Below, piece by piece: positions 50,998-63,196 of a stretch of 64,000 nucleotides of DNA. The notes below the pieces were generated by a model, which worked only from the letters and a program-made list of their open reading frames with translations, did not search any database and was not told the origin of the DNA. Made by a program: the position numbers and the translations under genes. Each line of letters opens with the position of its first letter. Positions within the stretch are counted from its first letter, which is position 1. This DNA comes from Alviniconcha marisindica (Eukaryota; Mollusca; Gastropoda; Provannidae): the NCBI GenBank assembly GCA_018857735.1, contig JABMCL010001675.1:978501-1042500 (forward strand). Direction: 5' to 3'.

Positions 50998-51700
50998 ATT
51001 ATTGATGCATTCCACTTCTTTCTTTTGTTGTTTTATTATACAGTTGGTGTTATCATGATGGTTTTCTTTTTTTCTCTCCATATACCCCACACCCACACCC
51101 CTGCAGCATGTCCTAACCTCATTGTTTCTTCTTCTGTTTTCTTTTGGTGTGTGTGATTTGAGGAAGTTGGGGGGGGGGGGGGGAGGGGGTAAAACACTGA
51201 CATGTCTATTAAAGTTTTATACCTTTTTTGATCTCCCATTCTCTTTCTTAGCACATAAAAAAAAAAATGGTGCAGATCACAGGACTGACCAGACAGTTTT
51301 TTGGGGTTTTAATTTTGTTGTTGTTTTCTAATTGTTTCAATGAGCTGCCAATCTAACAAGGGCCATAGATGAGACATCAAAATCTGTTCCCATCTTAATT
51401 TTTGAAAAAAATATTGCTTACTTAAACATCATTTTGGATGTTTCTGAGTACAACAATGGGTGTTTCGTAGGTTGTATAGTGATTTTAAGGATATTTACAA
51501 GTTTAGTGTTTTGGTACAAGACGCAAGTGATGGAAGGGATGACTCAAATGCATTGAATCAGAGCTGTCTGAACTGTGTACCATGCAACATTGTACATGTA
51601 TCATGCACTGTAATGGATTTTGCCTGATAGAAATTCATTTGAAAGGCTCGTTAGTGTTTGAAAAAGTACGAAACAAATTCCTTGCATGTGTTCCATTATT

Positions 51701-51706
51701 TTTATT
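51701..51706 (-). terminator. Polyadenylation hexamer for PAQR3 last exon B (candidate)
   Basis: This is the only canonical - strand AATAAA that I found between the exon B stop (54772) and the composition switch near 51.6 kb. A variant ATTAAA lies closer, at 54246-54241, so the exon B 3' UTR could be about 0.5 kb or about 3 kb. Confidence 0.35.
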
Positions 51707-51719
51707 CAAAGATATACAT

Positions 51720-54700
51720 CACACATTGCACCACATCAAACTGTTACTGATGATATGCACATTATTGCACTCACACCTGTGCACACACATTCAAAAGATA
51801 CAATGGAACCCACTCATAAGACACACTTCTTTAAAATAAATAATGGCTAATATTTAATGCAAAGTCAACAGTGAAGGTCAAGGCAGGGCAAAATTCAATA
51901 CGTCCAACCAGAAGTAAATGTCTGATTCACTGTTCATCACAAATGACTGTTACTGGTAGAGAATTTGGAAAAAGAAAAAGTTGAATGAAATCTGGAGCAA
52001 AAAATTAGAAATGTTCAGTTCCTTGCAGCAGCTTAAGTATGCAAGGCTATATTCTCACCTGCTCAAGGCATTAATTGGGAAATTAACAGCAGAGGGGATC
52101 TTAGCTTTGAGCTGCAGGGTAGGCGCTTTACAAATTTCCATTATTATCTGCAGTACCCCACCATGTGGTCCTGCAATTCTGCCCAAAACAAAGAAATTAA
52201 AATATTTACGGATCCCCACTGTGCTTCATCAGCGAGTAAATTCTTTGTCCTGTCAAGTTCTTCAGTATAAGCCCTGCAGAAAAAATGCCTTAGATGAACA
52301 ACCTGCTTTCACACTATGCTAGAACAAGTAGGTTAATTGATATTTAATGCCCAGTCAACCTGATGCCAGTTATACTGGGACAAAACACACTTCAAATGAG
52401 CATAACTCACCATGCAAATCAATTTTTACTGTATAACACATATTCAGTGTTAGATCTGAGGTTCCTGAAAATCAGTGAAAAGTGGTATACTTCATATACA
52501 GTTGCAGTGAAATTATCTCTCACACACACACTCACACACACACACACACACACACAGAGTCAAATTTCTTCTGGTCATTACCATACATGCAATTCAGGAA
52601 ATCTAAATTTGCACAATTTTGCTTTTTAAGTAACTGTCAGTGTTGACTGTCTTTCTTTTACGGCAAAAAGAAGAAAAAAAGAATGGCATTGTATAAAAGA
52701 TGAGAATTTAACATGCTTCATGCCAGTACAAGACTGGATTTCACTCCCCAAAAAATCAAAGCAAGTCCTTTAACACAAAGTAACAAAGAAACAACATCAG
52801 CGGCACACATTTGAATGCAAAAATTGTAGTGATTATTAAAAAAAATATTGCAACAAAGTAAGTTTACAAAAACCTTTTATATATATTAAAACCTCCCGAA
52901 GTGAACAGTAATGTGCTTGACATTGTACAATACAAAGACACAAACAAATGTCTATCATTCAAGAGGGGCAACTTCAACTTCTAAGTTTAATACTGACACT
53001 TTTATGAGTCATAAGTAAGAAATTGGTTTGAATAACAAAAGGGACAAAAGTTAAATATCTTGCACACTGTCTTACACAATTTCAAAACTAATGAAAAGCA
53101 GTGTCAATGTGACCTCTATGTTCCTAGTAAGCAACCTTACAAGTGTTACCTTGACTGCTAATAAATGTTTTCAGAACATTCAACTTTCAGATTCATCTTT
53201 CCTAAATTTGAACTTGATTTTAAATCAGATTGACCAAAACTGGTATAAGCAGGTAGAACTCTGTCACTGAAAGTTCAAATACAAGATTTAAAAGATGTTA
53301 ACTCGCGTGGTAACAATCTAGCATGCTGAAGTGTACACAACTGTCTCAGCCCCTTCTTTATACATCTTGTATGAATCAATACAAAAATAAACATTAATGT
53401 AACCCTAAAACAAAAAGCAACACATTCTCTTCCCCTCACACAAATAAATCTACAACCATTGTGACCATTGCCAGCAGACCAGAATACAGTAGTATGATTG
53501 TAATTGCAATCCTGTACAAAGAACAATTAAGACATCAGCTTAATTGTCAGTTTATGTGGCAATACTGTATCCAAAATGTAAGAGCAGATGAGAAGCACAA
53601 CCACACACTTCAGAGCATAATGTATGTCAGATTTTATCAGTGTTATACAAAGCATGCTAAACCCCGAGATGTCGGCCAGCACGTCACTGCACATTACCAA
53701 AAGCAACATGTTCTGAGCGATCTTCATGAAACTTTCAGACTGATCATTACCATCCAAAGACATACCCTGAATTTCTTCAAAAATTGGAAGTGACAACGAT
53801 ATCCAATGACATGATTAGTGACTTATTTCTAAACGTTTATCAGACACACTGGAGTCTCAAGTTTATGCTTGATGGAGACCATTCAGCTGAAATCAAAAAT
53901 GTGTTCAGAGAGTTCTTCTTTGAGTTTGTATACTTTGATCTTCACTCTCAACACTGGCATTCCTATTTTCTTTTTCTCTTTACAAAACATCCTAAGAATG
54001 AGAGATGAGAATCAGCCATGATGCATGCGCAGTAACTTGAATAAAAGTTGTTGTTTTTTAAAGAAAAAGATCTATAGTGAGCCACCAAACTACCACTCAC
54101 TTAACCAGCTGTCGGCTAGTAAGTCACCAGTTGAAGACAACAAAGTATTTCAAAGTCTCTTGTTCATATAGTGTCATTCAAAAACAGTGCTCTTTTTTTC
54201 AAGTGATAGTTTCATCACATCAACAAGCCATATATTGTACTTTAATGTTTCACTAATCGTCATGCATCAAGTCTACTGGCAAAAGCTGTAAATAACCCTT
54301 GAAAAGAACATTGAGTCTGACAGTTTCTTGTTCAATGTGTCAAGCAGCAACTTGCAACTGAAAGACAGTGTGGCGGATGATTCATGCAAATGTGCATAGA
54401 TAGTTTCACTGCTTTCAGTCAGTTAAAACTGCATGCAACATTCCATTTCGTAGCATGACCCAGTCCCTTTCCTAAAATACTCAGCAGACATAAATGGGTT
54501 CCGAATAATCAAAGTGAAAACAACAACAAAAAACACAGATCCATACAATTTTGTTCCGAACAAAAGTGTGCAGTCATGATCATTTGAGTTCTACCCCCCC
54601 CCCAAAAAAATCTAAAAAATCTTCAGATCATAAAAAATTCTCATGATGTTGCATCTGAGATGGATAACATGGTCCCAAGTGACTGATCTTTAGCGTTCAT

Positions 54701-54771
54701 TTTATCAAGCTGATTAAGTCACACTGAAAACAGGGTTCCCATCCAAATTGTGACACATGCAATGATTTGAG
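51720..54771 (-). other. Probable 3' UTR / 3' flank of PAQR3 exon B isoform
   Basis: This stretch has no coding exon that I can support. The + strand is A-rich throughout, the mirror of the T-rich sense strand of the BMP2K-like introns, which suggests that it is transcribed on the - strand. It holds a short (CA)n at about 52521-52556 and a C-run near 54594-54603. Confidence 0.4.
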
Positions 54772-54905
54772 TTATAAGACACTGCAGGTATCTGATGCAG
54801 AGCGAAAGTGAGCAATGTGAAGGATAGCTGCCCGCCACCACAAGAATGACATGACAATGATAACATGCCACCACTGATGACTGGACCCTACAATGTCAAA
54901 CACAC
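54772..54905 (-). CDS. PAQR3: PAQR3 last exon B (distal): alternative helix 7, stop
   Basis: The acceptor cag ends at 54906 and is preceded on the - strand by a (GT)n run of about 55 bases. It completes the same split glycine and encodes V-F-D-I-V-G-S-S-H-Q-W-W-H-V-I-I-V-M-S-F-L-W-W-R, then a tail ending D-T-C-S-V-L and TAA (54774-54772). It has the same entry phase and start residues as exon A but a diverged helix end and tail. Both metal-ligand histidines are kept and there is no frame damage, so it looks functional and not a pseudogene. Confidence 0.85.
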
Positions 54906-54970
<65 letters not shown>

Positions 54971-55027
54971 TATGTAAAAACAAACAGCACACATGTGCAC
55001 ACAGATATGTGACCACAAACAACACAT

Positions 55028-55106
<79 letters not shown>

Positions 55107-58093
55107 CACATATTAAGATTCATGTAATTACATGACTGCACATGCATTTTATCAGCAGTTCATCAGGTTACTATTAAAAACAAATTTTTGCCTCATAAAT
55201 ATAATAAACTTGTATACAGCTGTAAAAGCAAAGATATCACATGCACAAAAAAGTATGTCCTGTCGTACACACACTCTACCATTCAAAATATGATTAAAAT
55301 GTTCAAATAATTATTTCCACACTGAATCTGATCAAGAGCAGAAAATTGCACTACATAAAAGCACTGAATAATAATACTTTGGGAACTAAAAAAAATCGAC
55401 ACAACACTGGTGACCTCCAAATCAGCTCTCTCATTATTAAATAGTAGCCAACAACAAAAAATGTTATGTTACCTTCCCTTTAAGAATTTACAGATTTCAG
55501 AGCAGAGTGAGATTCAGTTCAGAAAGTTAATATTTTCTTGCTCAGTTCTACAGTATAATCCTAATATGTATCACAAAATAATGTTGTAAATAAAAACTTC
55601 TTCCATGTCTCACTCAGAATACACAGAAAATAACACACACTGAGTAACACGCACACACGCACGCACACACACACACACACACACACGCACCCACACACAC
55701 ATATCCACACACAGAGGGAAATGAGATCCTTCAACAAAGGTAAATGTGTGTGTGCATAAACTATTTAAACCAGGAAGAAAAAGCACAGTGGAATGTTTGC
55801 AAACAGGACCCTGGGCAGAAATCTGACCAGGTTGCTGGTCAGTAAGTAAGCACTTGCAAACAAACAAAAGCTTCAGAAGCATGCTGGGGTAAAGGTGGTT
55901 CTTTGGTTTCATTTAACATGGAAAAAAACATGTCTACAACATTGCTGACCCTGAATACTGAGTAACACCCTGGGGCCAACCAAGAAGTGGTTGCCATAGT
56001 CATCTGACGCGCTTCATTGTCCAGTGTGCTCAGTTATGTGTGTAACAACAAAGAACTTATGGGTTTTGTGATATCATAGGAGAAAGGACAGTTATGCAGC
56101 AGTTTCAGAGCTGTAGTGGACTGCAAAGCAAGGTCTTATTACCAGTGCTTTGCTTCACAGTATTTTACCATGAAATCTTAACAGAAATGTTGCAGCACAT
56201 AAGCAATACTTTTAAAGATAAATTCATCATTACTGTAGAGATCAGAACATACAAAACCTTACAATGAATGCTTTTATTCGGACAGAATAAAGCAATAATG
56301 CTTTGTCAGAATGTCTCTGACAAGCAACAACAGATACAGCTTATTTTGTATGAAATAATGACAAATAAGACTGAACCAGATTTAAAAATTGTCAGGCCAT
56401 TTGGCAAGGTGTATAGTTGGTGGCATGCATGCTGCAAGAGTGACAAAAGAAGAAAGTATTTTTTTTACTGAGATCAAAATCAAGCAAAAAACACACGTCT
56501 TTTCTTCTTTTCTTTTTACGACTCTAGCAGGGAGATTCACTGGGAACACTGTTTCACTGCCTGCATTGTGCCTGCTTTTTAAAAAAATGCAAAATTTGCA
56601 TCAGATAAAAAGAGTAAGATCAATACCTGATTTGAATATTTCAGTAAAAATGTAAGCAGGATGTCACAAAAGATCTCTTCCTGGTTTGCGTCAGACCTCA
56701 CATACATTTACATGTATCTCACCAAAAACAGTGATTACATAAAAAAGAAACTATCAATAAAAGCGTAATTAGACACTTTGACTTAGCTGCACAGGGAAAA
56801 TGAAACAAGTTAACTTTATCCTCTCTACTTCTTCTTATAAATCTTATATTATATATAACCTTTCTAAGATGAGGTAGGAGGGATAAAGTTAACTTGTTTC
56901 ATTCCCCATGTATATAAATATACAAGATTGATAAGAAGTGGAGGATAAAGTTAACTTGTTGCATTCCCCCTGTGCACATAATTATAAGGTTTATAAGAAA
57001 AAGTAGGGGGAATAAAACAAGTTAACTTTATTCAGTAGGGAGAATAAAGTTAACTTGTTTTATTCCCCCTGTGCACCTAAGTTTTGCTGTTGCTTTTACT
57101 GATAATTTCCCAGGGCTAAAAATTCAACTCCGACAGAGCAGTACACATCAACTCAGCTGAGCAAAAAAAATCATCACTCATGAAATTCATTTTCAAAATT
57201 AGACATAAAATCAATGGGGCATTTCAAATATAAAACGCCAAATTCCAAGTTTAAAATTAATCTGATCTCTTCTGCCCATTGGAGAAGATGTGTTCTGGCA
57301 AGTCTAGGTTCATCCTTTTATTAACCCCTTGGCTGCCCCAGCCTGTAAAATTTCTGGGCTGAATGATGCACGATCGAGCCTGCAACATCTATTTTCAATG
57401 CTGTGTGTTTTGATGGAGATCTGTTCACATGCCAGTGTGAAAAAGAAGACAAAAAGGCCAAAGGATTTAAAATTTCACATTTCACACTTTTATGGGTCAT
57501 TTTCAAATGACATCATTGCAGTGAAGGGGTTAAGAACCAGGTGCCTATGGCAATTCTTTTTCTTTCTTTGAAACTGCAAACATCTCACACATGGGTGTGG
57601 TACAGGTGAGAATTAAGCAGGACAGGGGCAATAATTAAGCAGGACATGTGTGGGTGATGCGGTAAAACATGATCTCTCTGCCGGACTGGTGCCAGAAGAT
57701 AAAAGCCAGGACAATGATGGTGTGCCACCATTGGTGACTAGAGCCTACGAAGTCAAACCAACCTGCAACACAACCAAACCACTCAGAGAAAACCCACCTA
57801 GATGAACTCCTAACGAACACAACAGGTGACTACAGCCTACATAGTCAAACTAACCTGCAACACGACCAAACCACTCAATGCAAACCCACCTAGATGAACT
57901 CCTAACGAACACAATACACCAGTGCCAGGTCATGCACATGTATGGCAAGAGAAGAGCAAGACTAAGTATTTAGGAAGAGATCTATTAGGCTGAGGTTTAA
58001 AGTTTTTGTTTTGTTCTATTGACAGAAATGCAACAGGAAACAAATGTATGAAATGCTCCTTCCCCCACCCCCTCCATGCACTCACACACACAC

Positions 58094-58129
<36 letters not shown>

Positions 58130-60310
58130 GCACAATGAGTGAACTTAGTTACTGTGTATAACACTTCAATAATAATGAAAACAGCACTCACCTGGAAACA
58201 TTCTCTCTGGAACCTTGGAGATGTAGAAAGCAAATGCCAGCATTCCCAAAATGTACATTGTAGTGACCTTTGGCACAAACAACTGGAAAGAAATGGATAG
58301 TGAAAAAATCAAGGCAGCTGATACTGAGAGAGAGAAAAAAAATCATTAAAATAAAAAAAGAAACACAATTTAAACAATAAACAATGAAATCTGAAAATTG
58401 GATGAAAAACATCAACACTGCTAATACTGAATGACAAAACCCCAATAATTTGGTTTCTGGTTTTTTTTTTAGTCCACCAAATGCAAAGCTGTCCTGTGAA
58501 ACACATGGTCTTTGGGTGCAGATTGATATTACATGTACATCTAACAAAAGCATGGTCTCAGTTAACTCTTTGACCACCACAATGCATGAGAACAAGTTTA
58601 CTCTGCTGTCCTCCATCAAGAAACACACGTACAGATGTACGCATGTGTGCATGTAATGCATGTCACTTCCACCCCAGGACCATCTCCACATACTCTGAAC
58701 CTCTAAACCTCAGTACAATGCATTCTAAACCTCTAAAACTCAGTACAATGTGCTCTAAACCTCTAAATCTCAATACCATGCACTCTAAACCTCTAAATCT
58801 CAGTACCATGCACTATGAACCTCTAAATCTCAATACCATGCGCTCTGAACCTCTAAATCTCAGTACCATGTACTCTGAAACTCTAAATCTCAATACCATG
58901 CACTCTGAACCTTTAAATCTCAGTACCATGCACTCTAAACCAGGCACTATGAACCTCTAAATTTCAGTACAATGCATTCTAAACCTCTAAATCTCAGCAT
59001 GATGTACCATGCACTCTAAACCTCTAAATCTCAGTACAATGCACTCTAAACCTCTAAATCTCAGCACCATGTACTCTAAACCTCTAAATCTCAGTACAAT
59101 GCACTATAAACCTCTAAATCTCAATATCATGCACTCTGAACCTCTAAATCTCAGTACCGGGCACTCTGAACCTCTAAATCTCAGTACCAGGCACTCTGAA
59201 CCTCTAAATCTCAGTATAATGCACTCTAAACCTCTAAATCTCAGTACAATGTGCTCTAAACCTCTAAATCTCAATACCATGCATTCTGACCCTCTAAATC
59301 TCAATACCATGCACTCTAAACCTCTAAATCTCAATACCAAGCACTCTGAACCTCTAAATCTCAGTACCATGCACTCTAATATATATATATAGTCTAAACC
59401 TCTAAATCTCAGTACCATGCACTTTAAACCTCTAAATCTCAATACAATGCACTTTAAACCTCTAAATCTCAGCACTGTGCACTCTGAACCTCTAAATCTC
59501 ATCCTATTCATGGGGCTATTTACACTACAGCCCTGAAGGCTTGGCCCACTCTCTGGCTGATGCTTGGCATGCTGCACTCACATTTGCATGATTTACATTT
59601 GCAATCTGGACCAGACATGAATCAGATGTTGGATGTCATTATTGTTCCAAATGCATCATCAGGCTGCTACGCTTTCAGACCACAGATATATATATATATG
59701 TGTGTTCCAGGCAGCAGATGATGCATGCTCAGCCCTGCTAAAAAGCCATGCCAGGTGTGGCTGGCATCTGTCCCATGACGGCCAAGAATAAATGCAGTAC
59801 CCTCTGCACAGCCTGGAATTTTCACTGTTGTAACTGGCCCCACTGTCTTATAGTATATATATATACTGTAGTTATAACAACCCCATGTCCTCTTGCACCC
59901 CTTTCCTGTGTGCATGAATAAAAGGTCCTAATATTACCCCACAATATTCCATGACTCACCTGGACGATTGGACTGGAGACACCGCCATTGAGGTAGATCC
60001 AATGAAGGGTGGGCATGACGCCATAGCCAGCAAGACCCAAATAGACTGCCATGCGTGTGTAGTACCAGTGAGATGTGAAGAAATGTGGATGAAGTTGAAA
60101 CCAAAGGGTGGACACAGTTAATACTGTGATGACTATCATGTAGATGTCTCGCCATATCTGAAATTGTGTGAACAAAGAGGTTATGATGGCAGAACAAGAG
60201 AAATTCCCCATAATATCATTGGTGTGTGCAGGCACTTGCATATATATGCATACACAAAAACACACGCATGCACACACGCATGCACACCCACATGCACGTA
60301 CGCATGCACG

Positions 60311-60341
<31 letters not shown>

Positions 60342-61199
60342 AGTATACACTCAGACTAAACTCAGGTCTGAACAGTGTTGCACCATTGCTGTTTGTTTTC
60401 ATACTGGAAAAGTTGTCTGAATTTCTAGCAAAGGACAACTGGGTGTACAAAATACATGTGCAAACAAGAACAGCAAATGCTGAGTCAACTCAATCACACC
60501 CAACAGTAGAAAAAATTAAAACTCATTATTGTTCACTCTCGTGTGACTTTCAAAATGGGTCAAGTTCATCAAAACTGGTGCATTCATGTAAAGCTTAACA
60601 GAAGTTACCATGCAATGTTTTATGAGATCTCTCTTAAATAGTATTTGAGAAAATATCAACATTAATATCACTTTGATGTGAACAGACATAAAATAAAACA
60701 AACAAAAAAAGACATTGAAGATTGTCAGTCACCCACACACTGGAAATGCAACATTTATTTTCTTGTTCTAAATGCATGGAGAGCATTTTTGTTTGTGATA
60801 TTGCCCATGCATGTTATCATCCATGCGGAGGTTGAATTTGATCTCAGAAAAACATAGTGCAAGTTAAACACAACACTCAGTTTTATCTGACCCCCAAATC
60901 TCTGTAACCTTGACATTAAGTTAACATTAACCTTTAAACATCCTCAGAGCAAGCGCCAACATTAAAGCTTTTCCTGCGGCAATCCAGACAAATGGCTGAA
61001 GACTGAGGCTTGCTTAACTACAAAGCAGTAACTTAGATGTAGAAGGGAGGACAGATTTTTTTAAAAACAATATGGCCATGAAAAAAGAATACTTCATTTT
61101 TATTTTATTTTATTTTTTTAGTACAAGCTAGCAAGGCACACAGAGTTACACACATGCATGCAGACAAACACACACACATACAAACACACACAGACAAAT

Positions 61200-61258
<59 letters not shown>

Positions 61259-63164
61259 GATAGACAGTAGAAGGCGTAGTGCACAGCAGGAAGGTAGCAA
61301 CCGATGATTCCAATGGAGACACCAGTCATATCCACTTGTAACCAGCGGCGACTGGCCCGCTCCGAATGACAGCAGAATATATGGAAGCCCGTTGAGCAAA
61401 TCATGCAAAACTGAAAACAAAGAAGTGCAACTGCTTAGTCTACTCATGTTATGGACTGGAAAATTTAACTTTCACCTGTTTGTTTGATTTTTCAAACATT
61501 CCTGTGACCTTGAGAATGGGCCAAGGCCACTGAAACTGGTATGAAAGAGTAAAGGTCAGTGGAGATTAGTTTTAAAGGCCTCAAACATAATCTCAAAGAT
61601 AAAAGCCAAAGTTAAGGTTTCTGACATGGCTTGCTGCACACTGAACAGGCAAGGAAAGCATTTCAATTTATGTGCACAGATCTTAAAACAATGGTACAAA
61701 GTTTGCAAAAACGCAGTTATTACTTTTCACCCTTCCCACACCAAGACTGGCAAAAATATGTAAAGCTTGATGGAGCTTATCATCATGGACAGTGTGAAAA
61801 GTCTTAGGATGGCTAGCCAAAACATTTGTGAAATTTTACCGCTGGCAAATGAAAACTTAGGTGGATAAGCTGACATTTCTGAGTGATTCCTTTTTCAATG
61901 AGTACTTTGATGGTGGCTGAAGTTTGAGATTTGAAAGTGCCCTTTCCCATCCTTTCTCTCCAACAAATTTTCATGAGCGTTTTTATTTTGCAAGCCAATA
62001 TATATAATACGCAATAATAAATCTGCAGCCCGCCTCTAAAATATATTGCAAACCCTCACAGGTCTTAATCTTAACATAGTAGTTTTCTTCTCACAGGTCT
62101 AAATCTTAACAAAGTAGTTTTCTTCACACAGGTCTTAATCTTACAGTTTTCTTCCCACTCATACCCAAGGTCCCCTGTCAGCAACCCCTCATGATCTACA
62201 TCAGGGCCATTGTCAGTCATGATGCCTTTTCATTTCACAAGCACTCTCAGCCTGGGCTGTGTCACAACATGCTGACACCAGCAACAACATCAAGGCTACA
62301 TTAAAATGCTGTTATATCGTGCTGCATAGTTATGTGGGGACTATCTTCAGTCACACTGCCTCAGCCGGGGCTGTGTCACAACATGCTGACACCAGCAACA
62401 ACATCAAGGCTATATTATTATTAAAATGCTGCATAGTTATGTGGGGACTATCTTCTTTCATGATACGCTTATTGCAAAGAGTATCACCCTCCAGAAATTG
62501 AGATGTGTTCTCCTAAGATGATGTGTGGCTGCCCATGTGGCAGAGTACAAAAAACAGTCACGCATGTATGCAATCATCTCACCCTATGGCTATGAAACAC
62601 GTATAAATTTGTCAATGTACAACTACTTATATGTTTATATCATAATGTATAAAACAGGTCACCCCCAGAGTGTTCACCTGAGGAACACTAGGAACAACTT
62701 CACAAGCACCCCACACACCACACCACATCCCCAGTGATTGACTGATGAGTCTGTTTTCAACACCTTTATCCCCTATCTCCCACCCCATCCCATTTTTGTT
62801 CATCCTGTTCATCAAGTTTGAACAACAAGCCTGTAGCTGTCATGTAGCCATCTGTTATCTAACATGCAGTCAAACTACACTGCACTATACTAGTGGACTT
62901 CAGCATCGGGGTTAGTGCTGAAGCTGCCCTAGCACCAAAACTAACAAGCCATACAGTATGCACATAATACTATTACTAACAGCCATTAAACAAATCCACC
63001 TGGACACATAAGACTTCACGTATCTGTTCATATTCTTCGGGCAGCTAGATTATATGACATGATGCATACATTATATATTATAAATGTGAAGCTAAGCAAA
63101 TATAGTAACCACTCTCGGCCACAGAGTGGTGGTAATCATCTGATTTAATTTTCCAGTGGTTGGG

Positions 63165-63196
<32 letters not shown>

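Larger units (their letters stand above)
54906..57634 (-). other. Interval between the two PAQR3 last exons
   Basis: This is 2.7 kb acting either as intron (exon B transcripts) or as 3' UTR plus flank (exon A transcripts). It contains two long (CA)n arrays, a third at about 55656-55687, and the foldback element at 56788-57075. I see no other coding exon. Confidence 0.6.

Noticed and set aside
51036..54008. Several ORFs of 60-113 codons on both strands
   Set aside because: No similarity to known domains, no codon bias and no repeat explanation; treated as chance ORFs in UTR or flank.
54772..55109. ORFs of alternating C-V or T-H residues over CA arrays (also at 5.4, 22.7, 45.8, 58.1 and 61.2 kb)
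   Set aside because: They are translations of dinucleotide repeats. Only the exon B part at 54772-54905 has real protein similarity.
58586..59577. Repetitive ORFs (L-N-L-S-T-M-H-S-K-P on +, V-L-R-F-R-G-L on -)
   Set aside because: Products of the 30-base minisatellite in an intron. I keep them only as a low-interest observation.
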